From Roseomonas fluvialis (GTDB lineage Bacteria; Pseudomonadota; Alphaproteobacteria; Acetobacterales; Acetobacteraceae): a stretch of 64,000 nucleotides of DNA. How positions within the stretch are numbered: position 1 is the stretch's first letter; every line of letters starts with the position of its first letter. This document shows, in pieces, positions 41,390 through 48,385 of the stretch. The notes beneath the pieces are model-generated. The model saw only the letters and a program-made list of their open reading frames with translations. It searched no databases and was not told the origin of the DNA. The stretch lies in contig NZ_AP025637.1 in assembly GCF_022846615.1 (NCBI RefSeq), forward strand, positions 4,489,001 through 4,553,000. Direction: 5' to 3'. A program made the translations under genes and the position numbers.

Positions 41390-42103
41390 TCAGGCAGCAG
41401 CTCGCGCGCCGAGCGCACGAACAATGTCCACGACATGCGCCGCGACGGCTCCGGCGGAGGCCGGGTTCTGTCCGGTCACCAGGTTCCCGTCCCGCACGGC
41501 GAAGGCACGGAAGTCCGGCCCGCCTTCGAAGCGGCCGCCGAGCTCCGTCAGCCGCGTCTCGAGCAGGAATGGCATGGCCTCGGTCAACCCGATCGCGGCT
41601 TCCTCCGCGTTGGTGAAGCTGTTCACCCGGCGCCCCTCGACGATCGGGCGGCCATCCGCGCGGCGCGCGCCGACCAACCCGGCCGGGCCATGGCAGACGG
41701 CACCGACCGCGCCGCCCGCGTCGAAGATGGCACCGACCAGCCGCGCCAACGCCGCATTCGTCGGGAGGTCCCACATCGTGCCGTGCCCGCCCGGCAGGAA
41801 GACGCCATCGAACGCCTCCGCCTGCACCGTGTCGATCGCCGCCGTGGTCGCGAGGGCGTCGATGGCGCCCTGATCGCCGAGGAAGCGTGCGACCGACGCC
41901 GGCAGCCGGGATGGATCCCCCGGGTGGCTGCCGGGATCGACCGGCGCGGCACCCCCCTGGATGCTGGCGATCTCGACGGCGAAGCCCGCGTCGCGAAACG
42001 CCCAGTAGGGTGTCGCGAGCTCCTCGAAGTGGAAGCCGGTCGCGCGGCCCGTCTGGCCGAGCAGGCGGTGGCTCGTAAGCACGATGAGAATCCTCGGTGT
42101 CAT
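41390..42103 (-). CDS. DJ-1/PfpI-family protein (glyoxalase III/chaperone type), copy 1
   Basis: 237 residues. The nucleophile elbow AVCHGPAGL holds the catalytic Cys (about 130), with FDGVFLPGGHGTMWDLPTN before it and VTGQNPASAGAVAAHVVD at the end, the pattern of type 1 glutamine-amidotransferase-like Hsp31 proteins. Hsp31-type proteins can convert methylglyoxal to lactate without glutathione (family knowledge). No signal peptide. It is a paralogue of the gene at 43469-44260, and each copy lies beside a beta-propeller gene. Confidence 0.88.
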   Translation of the reverse strand: MTPRILIVLTSHRLLGQTGRATGFHFEELATPYWAFRDAGFAVEIASIQGGAAPVDPGSHPGDPSRLPASVARFLGDQGAIDALATTAAIDTVQAEAFDGVFLPGGHGTMWDLPTNAALARLVGAIFDAGGAVGAVCHGPAGLVGARRADGRPIVEGRRVNSFTNAEEAAIGLTEAMPFLLETRLTELGGRFEGGPDFRAFAVRDGNLVTGQNPASAGAVAAHVVDIVRALGARAAA

Positions 42104-42317
42104 GCGTGGTCTCCTTGCAGCCGGGCGGCGCGGATGCGTCCGCCTCGGGTTCCCAAGAGATGCTGGCCGGAGGTGCCGAAGTGAAATCGGGCTTTGCGAT
42201 GCAGCGGATCACGTTGGGAGCGGCGGCAACATCGCTCGCGCCGACGGGCGAACGCAGCCAGCCCCGCGCCGACGCTGCGGTGCGGTGCGGGGTGCTGGGT
42301 CCAGCAGCGTTGGCGCG

Positions 42318-43469
42318 TCAGTCGGCGGGCAGGAGCCGGAGAAGTCGGCCCCGCGGCTCGTCGGTCAGAACCAGCAACGCCCCGTCTTGCGCCTCGCGCA
42401 CGTCTCGGACGCGAGCCCTCACCGGGATCCTGTGCTCGCCCGTCACCCGGCCCGCGGCATCGGCCGTGACGCGGCGGATATCCCCGCTGACGAGGCCGCC
42501 GGCGAGGATGTCGCCGCGCCATGACGTGAAGGCGCGGCCGCTGCAAACGGCGAGGCCCGAGGGCGCGATCGTCTCGGTCCAGACGAGCGCCGGATCGACC
42601 ACTCCGTTGCGGCGCCGCTCGGAGCTGATCTCTCGCCCGCTGTATTCCCGGCTGTGGGTCACCCGTGGCCAGCCGTGATTGGCGCCACCCCGAACCAGAT
42701 TGAGCTCATCGCCCCCGAGCGCCCCATGGTCGCTGCACCAGACAGTGCCGCGCACCGCATCCCAGGCGAGACCCTGGACGTTCCGAAGCCCGAGCGCCCA
42801 GATTTCGGCCGCCGCGCCCGGGGCTGAGACGAGCGGATTGTCGGCGGGCGGGCGCCCGTCCTCGTCGAGCCTCAGGAGCTTGCCGAGATGGCTGGCCATG
42901 TTCTGGGCCTGCTCGCGGATCGGCGCGCCGCGCAACGAGACGGGCGGATTGCCGCCGTCGCCGATCGACATAAGGAGCGTGCCGTCAGGCAGCCAGGCGA
43001 GGCGCGAGCCGAAGTGCTGGAGGCCCGACTTCGACTCGCTTACGGTGAAGACGATCCTCGCCTCGACCAGGCGCGTCCCGTCGAGGCGCGCGCGCAGGAG
43101 CACGGTCCGGTTCGCCGACGCGTCGCCGCTCGCCAGTGTCAGATAGATCCACTGGTTGGCGGCGAAGCGCGGATGGATGGCGATGTCGAGCAGCCCGGCC
43201 TGGCCCCCGGTGAGCACCGTGGGCAGGCCTGAGACCTCGCTGCTGGTTCCGCCGCGCAGCACGCGCGCGCGGCCAAGCCGCTCGGTGACGATCAACGCGC
43301 CGTCCGGCAACTCGGCCACGGCCCAGGGATGGGCGAGGCCATCCAGCAGCATCTCGACGCGTACGCCCGAGACCACCGCAGGGCGCGGCGGCGCGACATA
43401 GGGCGTCGCACGCGCCCGGCTCGCGCCAGCGAACGCCAGGAGGCCGCCCAACGCTGCCCGCCGCCGCAT
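42318..43469 (-). CDS. PQQ-dependent sugar dehydrogenase-like (GDH-B/Ylii) protein
   Basis: 383 residues. A signal peptide (RRAALGGLLAFAGASRARA) precedes a propeller of the soluble quinoprotein glucose dehydrogenase family: GLAHPWAVAELPDGALIVTE with RLGRARVL, GLLDIAIHPRFAANQWIYLT, EIWALGLRNVQGLAWD and CSDHGALGGDELNLV. It would oxidise sugars or other aldoses in the periplasm using PQQ; the substrate is unknown. The ATG overlaps the stop of the upstream DJ-1 gene, so the two are translationally coupled. 214 bp without features separates it from DJ-1 copy 1. Confidence 0.88.
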   Translation of the reverse strand: MRRRAALGGLLAFAGASRARATPYVAPPRPAVVSGVRVEMLLDGLAHPWAVAELPDGALIVTERLGRARVLRGGTSSEVSGLPTVLTGGQAGLLDIAIHPRFAANQWIYLTLASGDASANRTVLLRARLDGTRLVEARIVFTVSESKSGLQHFGSRLAWLPDGTLLMSIGDGGNPPVSLRGAPIREQAQNMASHLGKLLRLDEDGRPPADNPLVSAPGAAAEIWALGLRNVQGLAWDAVRGTVWCSDHGALGGDELNLVRGGANHGWPRVTHSREYSGREISSERRRNGVVDPALVWTETIAPSGLAVCSGRAFTSWRGDILAGGLVSGDIRRVTADAAGRVTGEHRIPVRARVRDVREAQDGALLVLTDEPRGRLLRLLPAD

Positions 43470-44260
43470 CAGCCGGACGCCCCGGGGCGAGAGCGGAGCG
43501 CCGCGACGATCAGATCGCCGATCGGCGCCGCCGATGCCGGGTTCTGGCCGGTGATCAGGTTGCCATCCTGCACCGTGAATGGCGCGAAGTTGGCGGCCGC
43601 TTCGAAGCGCGCGCCAAGGCGCCGCATCTCGTCCTCCAGCAGGTAGGGCATGGCGGCAGTTAGCTCGACCGCGTCCTCCTCGGCATTGGTGAAGCCGGTC
43701 GCGCGGCGGCCGCGGAGGATCGGCTGGCCGCGCTCGTCCGTCGCGTCCAGCAGCCCGGCCGGACCGTGGCAGACCGCGGCCACCACCGCGCCGCGACGGA
43801 ACGCCCGTTCGACGACCGTGCGCAGCGTCGCATTGCCGCGGAAGTCCCACATCGTCCCGTGGCCGCCGGCCAGGAACACCGCGTCAAAACCGTCGCCGCT
43901 CTCAGGCTGGAGGACGGGCGTATCGTTGAACCGGGCCATGGCACCGGGCGCGGCCTCGAAACGATCCACCGAGGGCCCACGGCCGCGCGGGCCGGCCATG
44001 CTGCGCGGATCGACCGGCGGACGGCCGCCCGCAATGGACGCCAGCTGGACCTCGAAGCCGGCGTCGACGAAGGCCCAGTACGGCGTGGTCAGCTCCGACA
44101 TCCAGAGGCCGGTCGGGCGGCCATCCGGCTGACGGCCGACCGACGTGGAGATCGCAAGGACACGCCGTGGCGCTGCGGCACGTAGCTCGGCCGGCATGGA
44201 AAGACCGAGGCCTGCGGCAGGGATCGCGGCCAGCAGGGCTCGGCGGGAGGATAGGCTCAT
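43469..44260 (-). CDS. DJ-1/PfpI-family protein, exported form, copy 2
   Basis: 263 residues. The start MSLSSRRALLAAIPAAGLGL carries a twin-arginine-like pair before a hydrophobic stretch, which suggests export. The DJ-1 core follows: FDAVFLAGGHGTMWDFRGN, the nucleophile elbow AAVCHGPAGLL, TGFTNAEEDAVELTAAMPYL, and a C-terminal TGQNPASAAPIGDLIVAAL. It is clearly related to copy 1 along its whole length. ATG 44260 is chosen for the signal; the frame is open to 44311. The stop overlaps the sugar dehydrogenase ATG. Confidence 0.87.
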   Translation of the reverse strand: MSLSSRRALLAAIPAAGLGLSMPAELRAAAPRRVLAISTSVGRQPDGRPTGLWMSELTTPYWAFVDAGFEVQLASIAGGRPPVDPRSMAGPRGRGPSVDRFEAAPGAMARFNDTPVLQPESGDGFDAVFLAGGHGTMWDFRGNATLRTVVERAFRRGAVVAAVCHGPAGLLDATDERGQPILRGRRATGFTNAEEDAVELTAAMPYLLEDEMRRLGARFEAAANFAPFTVQDGNLITGQNPASAAPIGDLIVAALRSRPGASG

Positions 44261-44389
44261 GGGTTCGGCTCCTTGACCTGGCGCGACGACACCGCGCCGC
44301 TTAGAGGTCATGCGTCCCGATGCCCTGTTCCAATCACGCGATCCGATCGGCCGGATCGCATCGCCCGATCGGTCCCGCGCTGCCGGCGT

Positions 44390-45322
44390 TCAGGCGGCGC
44401 CGGCCGCCTCGAAGGCCAAGGCGATCTTCTCGCGCAGCCAGATCTCCGCCGGATCACGGTCGCTTGTCTGCCGCCAAGCCATGAGATTGGTCACCGGCGC
44501 GATGTCGAGGGGCATCGGGTCGCATTGCAGCCCGGCAAGCGATCCCAGCCACCGCGCAACGAAGTCCGGCACCGTCGCGACGAGCCGGCTGCCCGGCAGG
44601 GCGGCAGCGAGCAGCGCGAAGCTCGTGACGCCAAGCGAGACCCGACGTGCAAAGCCGACGGTCGCGAGGGCCTCGTCCACGAATCCCTCGAGGTCGCCGA
44701 GCGGCGTGACCAGCACGTGCGAGCGGCTGGCGAAGTCGGCGACATCGCGCACGGGCGGCGAAGCACCATCCCGCACGACGACCCAGGGAGCGTGACGCAA
44801 CACGCGCTGGCGAGCCGCATCCGACAGCGCATTCCTGAGAAAGCCGACTGCAACGGAGATCTCGTCAGCGGCGAGCAGCGCCGGGAGCGTCCGATAGTCA
44901 CCGATCCGCACCACGAGGTCGGAGGACGAAGAAAGCCGGCTGAACTCGTCCCTCAGCCTTGGGAGGATCGCAATCGCCACCGCGTCGGTGCAGCCGATGC
45001 GGAACACCCGCCGTGCCGTGGCCGGTTCGAAAACCGAAGCGCCGGCAATGGCGGCGGAGAGCCCCTCCAGGTGCGGCGCGATGTTCGTCATTAGCTCCAG
45101 CGCCCTCGCGGTCGGGGTCAAACTGCGTCCTTCGCGCACGAGGAGCTCGTCGCCGAAGAACTCGCGAAGCCGCGCCAATGCGCCCGAAACGGCGGGCTGT
45201 GATAGGAACAGCCGGTTGCCGGCGCGCGTCGCGCTACGCTCCTCCATCAAGGCACGGAATATCAGCAGAAGATTGAGGTCGAGCCTGCGAAGATCTGGGC
45301 CTTCGCGATCCGGTCGAGTCAC
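44390..45322 (-). CDS. LysR-family regulator of the DJ-1/PQQ dehydrogenase operon
   Basis: About 310 residues. DLNLLLIFRALMEERSATRA followed by NRLFLSQPAVSGALARLREF is the NodD/LeuO-like LysR helix-turn-helix, and the effector domain follows from about 90 (FRIGCTDAVAIAILPRLRDE). A GTG at 45322 with GGAGA upstream is preferred; the frame is open to 45433, where it runs into an IS481 remnant. It is transcribed in the same direction as, and ahead of, DJ-1 copy 2 and probably controls that operon. Confidence 0.85.
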   Translation of the reverse strand: MTRPDREGPDLRRLDLNLLLIFRALMEERSATRAGNRLFLSQPAVSGALARLREFFGDELLVREGRSLTPTARALELMTNIAPHLEGLSAAIAGASVFEPATARRVFRIGCTDAVAIAILPRLRDEFSRLSSSSDLVVRIGDYRTLPALLAADEISVAVGFLRNALSDAARQRVLRHAPWVVVRDGASPPVRDVADFASRSHVLVTPLGDLEGFVDEALATVGFARRVSLGVTSFALLAAALPGSRLVATVPDFVARWLGSLAGLQCDPMPLDIAPVTNLMAWRQTSDRDPAEIWLREKIALAFEAAGAA

Positions 45323-45389
45323 GGCAACTTCTCCGCTGCACAGCGAGTAACGGGCCCACGGCGCGTGGTCAGTTTCGTCATAGTATTCC

Positions 45390-45545
45390 TTATTTACAGA
45401 TGCGCTCACCGAGGCTTCGCCAGATTTGATCATGGCGGTCGCATTGAAAGCGCTTGACGATGGCGTCCTTGATGGTTCGATTCATCTGCTCGACTTGGCC
45501 GTCAGTCCAAGGATAGCTGATGCGGTTGAAGCGGTGCTCGATGCC
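45390..45545 (-). pseudogene. IS481-family transposase C-terminal fragment
   Basis: Minus-strand translation gives GIEHRFNRISYPWTDGQVEQ followed by MNRTIKDAIVKRFQCD, the integrase-core end of IS481-type transposases (usual form HPWTNGQVERMNRTIKDATVKR), ending at a TAA. The rest of the gene and the element ends are missing, so this is a relic. Its tail overlaps the upstream open frame of the LysR gene. Confidence 0.8.
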
Positions 45546-45733
45546 GTGATGGGAAACTACGACGCAGCCACCGAGGCCAGCTGCGACCTGCTACGAGGCG
45601 GGCGACTTCATTGGAGCGTCCCACACCTCATTGGAGCGCCATTCGTCCGCCATCAAGTCGATGAATCGGCGCGGCCCCGTCAACGCGGCTATCCGCTGTG
45701 CTTGGGAGGCGCCTAGGCGATGCCGGTGACCTC

Positions 45734-46588
45734 TTACGGGCCGAAGGCGCGCTGGAGGGCTCGCCGGAAGCTGTGCCCTTGGACGTAGCCGGCGGTGTGG
45801 GCGGCCTCACGCGCACTCGCACCGGCCGCAAGGGCGGTCCGGGCGCGGTCCATGCGCCGTGACTGCACGTAGGCGTGGGGTGTCAGCCCCACCGCGCGCG
45901 TGAACATCCGCGCGAAGTGGTAGCGGCTCACGGCTGCCACATCGGCCAACTCGGCGAGGGTGAGCGGGCCTGCCAAGTGCGCGTCGATGTATTCCGCGAC
46001 GCGCTGCAACCGGCGGCGGTCAAGCCCCTGCCGCGTCCCATGACGGGGGCGCCCACCCAGCCTGATGATCGCGTTGCGCAGCGCGGCGCCGACGAGCGCC
46101 TCGCCTTCGAGGTCCGATAGCGGCCGGCCACCGAGGGCGGCGGCCCGTACGCGCGCAGCCATTGCATAGAGGGGAGGATCCTCCACGGCGAAGCGCTCGC
46201 CGAGGTCGGCGAGGTCTGGACGCCGGAGATCGGCCGCCATGTCGGCCCGCAGCGCGGCCGATACGCGGACTTCGACGAACTCGCTCGGTTCGGGCACGTC
46301 GATCCAGTGGATCGGCTCCAGGCCGGTGGACCCGCCACTGCCCGGCGGGAAACGCCGCACCGTCGCCCCCCGCCCATCGCGGGACACGACGGCGTGCGAA
46401 TGGCCACTAAAGGAGAAGTCGAGGACGGAGGGCTCGGAGACCAGAGGCTCCGCGTCCCGGCCGAAGGACGGGAAGCCGCCATAGGTGAAGTCGAACCGCG
46501 CGAAGCTTCCCCGATGGAGGAAGGGCCGCGATGTCGGTCCGCGAAGCGTACGGATCGTGCTCAGTTGCCTCTCCTGCCCTACCCGCAA
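45734..46588 (-). CDS. AraC-family regulator
   Basis: 284 residues. The C-terminal double helix-turn-helix (about 190-284) has RRLQRVAEYIDAHLAGPLTL, AELADVAAVSRYHFARMFTR and GLTPHAYVQSRRMDRARTAL. The N-terminal domain is a cupin-like sensor of unknown ligand. The start is a TTG at 46588, the best available. It diverges from the molybdenum aldehyde oxidoreductase operon, and a perfect inverted repeat lies between them, so it is the probable regulator of that operon. Confidence 0.85.
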   Translation of the reverse strand: MRVGQERQLSTIRTLRGPTSRPFLHRGSFARFDFTYGGFPSFGRDAEPLVSEPSVLDFSFSGHSHAVVSRDGRGATVRRFPPGSGGSTGLEPIHWIDVPEPSEFVEVRVSAALRADMAADLRRPDLADLGERFAVEDPPLYAMAARVRAAALGGRPLSDLEGEALVGAALRNAIIRLGGRPRHGTRQGLDRRRLQRVAEYIDAHLAGPLTLAELADVAAVSRYHFARMFTRAVGLTPHAYVQSRRMDRARTALAAGASAREAAHTAGYVQGHSFRRALQRAFGP

Positions 46589-46616
46589 GCGTTATGTGGA
46601 GACATGTTCATAACGC
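46589..46616. promoter_or_regulatory. inverted repeat between AraC and aldehyde oxidoreductase genes
   Basis: GCGTTATG and CATAACGC form perfect 8-bp arms around 12 bases, directly before the AraC start codon and 65 bp before the iron-sulfur subunit gene. The dyad fits an operator that could control both divergent units. Confidence 0.5.
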
Positions 46617-46681
46617 GACGGGATGCGGGAGACCAATCCCCGCACCAAGCAGTGGGTATTTCTCCGACGAGAGAGGCGCAG

Positions 46682-47338
46682 ATGTCATCACCGGACTTAA
46701 ACCGCCGTCAGCTCCTTCAAGGAAGTACCGTCGGGGTGATTGGCGCGGCGAGCCTGGGGGCGGAGAGCGCATCTGCTCAAACGGGGGCTCCGACGTCGCC
46801 GTCGCGCTCCACCCGATTGACGGTGAACGGGCGCACCCATGTCATCGTGCACGAGGCGCGCGTCTCGCTGCTTGACCTTCTGCGCGAGCAGATGGCGCTG
46901 CCAGGCACCAAGAAGGGCTGCAACGAGGGCGCGTGCGGCGCCTGCACCGTGCTTCTCGACGGGGCAAGGATCAACGCGTGCATGACGCTGGCCGCCGCCT
47001 GCGATGGCCGTGCAATCGTCACCGTGGAGGGCCTGGCCAGTGCCGACGGCACGCTCGACGCCGTGCAGCGCGCCTTCATCGCCGAGGACGCCTTCCAGTG
47101 CGGCTATTGCACGCCGGGGCAGATCGTCTCCGCCGTCGCCTGCATCCGCGAAGGTCACGCCGGCTCGGCCACGGAGATCGCGGAATGGATGAGCGGCAAT
47201 CTGTGCCGCTGCGCTGCCTATCCGCAGATCGTCGCCGCCGTGGAGCGGGCGGCTGCGGAACTCGGTGCGGCGGGCCGGGCGGTGCACCCCAGCGGCGCCG
47301 TGCAGCCGGCCACCGTCCTGAGCGTGCGCGCGGGCTGA
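46682..47338 (+). CDS. 2Fe-2S subunit of periplasmic aldehyde oxidoreductase (PaoA-like)
   Basis: 218 residues. A twin-arginine leader (NRRQLLQGSTVGVIGAASLG) comes first. The plant-ferredoxin-type cluster CNEGACGACTVLLDG follows with a further Cys in INACMTL, and then the second cluster FQCGYCTPGQIV and GNLCRCAAYPQIV. Small subunits of the xanthine oxidase family carry these two [2Fe-2S] clusters; the Tat leader is typical of the exported PaoABC type. GAGG precedes the ATG. The FAD subunit gene begins 12 bp downstream. Confidence 0.9.
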   Translation: MSSPDLNRRQLLQGSTVGVIGAASLGAESASAQTGAPTSPSRSTRLTVNGRTHVIVHEARVSLLDLLREQMALPGTKKGCNEGACGACTVLLDGARINACMTLAAACDGRAIVTVEGLASADGTLDAVQRAFIAEDAFQCGYCTPGQIVSAVACIREGHAGSATEIAEWMSGNLCRCAAYPQIVAAVERAAAELGAAGRAVHPSGAVQPATVLSVRAG

Positions 47339-47350
47339 GGAGGAACACAC

Positions 47351-48385
47351 ATGCGCAACTTCACCTATGGCCACGCCGCGAGCATTGGCGACGCCGTGTC
47401 GGCGGCCGCTGGCGGCGCGGCCCTCGCGGCCGGCACAACGGAACTCCTGAACTGGATGCGCCTCGGCATCGCGCATCCGGAGCGCGTCGTCGACGTCTCG
47501 CGCCTTCCCGAGCTCGATGGGATACGCGCGGAGGGCGGACGCCTGGTGATCGGCGCGCTCGCGACGCTGGGGGCGGTTGGTGCCCACGCGCTGGTGCGCG
47601 AGCGCGCGCCGGTGTTGGCCGAGGCGTGCCTGCGCGCAGCCTCACCGCAGTTGCGCAACAGGGCGACGCTCGGCGGCAATGTCCTGCAGCGTACGCGCTG
47701 CCCGTACTTCCGCGCCGAGGCGCCGGTTCCCGAGCGCATGCCCTGGGCCTGCAACAAGCGCGTTGCCGGCTCGGGCTGCTCGGCGCTTGAAGGAGGATGG
47801 GACCGCGCGGCGCTGTTCGGCTGGACCGACGCCTGCGTCGCCACGCAGCCATCCGATCCCGCCGTCGCTCTCTCCGCGCTCGGCGCCGAGGCGGAGATAC
47901 AGGGGCCGCGCGGCGTTCGCCGCATCGCCATGAACGCGTTCCACCTGACCCAGGAGGAGGCGGCGCGCACTGCGCCGACCTCCAACACGGCGGCGTTCGG
48001 CGTCGAGACGCAGCTCCGATCAGACGAGATCATCCTGCGCTATCACGTACCAGCCGACGCCGCGTCGCGCCGGTCCGCTTATCTCAAGGTGCGCGAGCGA
48101 GAATCCTACGAATACGCGATGGTGTCCGCCGCCGCCTGCCTCGATGCCACGGACGGGCGCATCCGCCAGCTCCGGCTCGCGCTCGGCTCGGTGGCGCAGA
48201 AGCCGATGCGGTTGACCGAGGCCGAGGCGCGGCTCCGCGACGCGCCGCTGAGCGAGGCGACGATACGGGCCGCCATCGTCGCGGCGCTGGGCGCGGCGCG
48301 CCCGCTGCCCGGACAGGCGTGGAAGACGAAGCTCGTGGAGAATGCCGCCGTCCGGGCCGTCCTGACAGCTGGAGGGATCGCGTGA
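47351..48385 (+). CDS. FAD subunit of aldehyde oxidoreductase, with extra Fe-S insertion (PaoB-like)
   Basis: 344 residues. The FAD-binding part has GGAALAAGTTELLNWMRLGI and the loop RNRATLGGNVLQRTRCPYFR. The insertion RCPYFR...WACNKRVAGSGCSALEG (about 116-145) supplies Cys residues like those that hold an extra [4Fe-4S] cluster in PaoB. The C-terminal CO-dehydrogenase-type domain ends with RPLPGQAWKTKLVENAAVRA. The gene starts after a GGAGGAA site and its stop overlaps the next ATG (TGATG). Confidence 0.88.
   Translation: MRNFTYGHAASIGDAVSAAAGGAALAAGTTELLNWMRLGIAHPERVVDVSRLPELDGIRAEGGRLVIGALATLGAVGAHALVRERAPVLAEACLRAASPQLRNRATLGGNVLQRTRCPYFRAEAPVPERMPWACNKRVAGSGCSALEGGWDRAALFGWTDACVATQPSDPAVALSALGAEAEIQGPRGVRRIAMNAFHLTQEEAARTAPTSNTAAFGVETQLRSDEIILRYHVPADAASRRSAYLKVRERESYEYAMVSAAACLDATDGRIRQLRLALGSVAQKPMRLTEAEARLRDAPLSEATIRAAIVAALGAARPLPGQAWKTKLVENAAVRAVLTAGGIA

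Noticed and set aside
45426..45716. 96-codon plus-strand frame
   Set aside because: It is antisense to the IS481 transposase fragment, which shows a known conserved motif.
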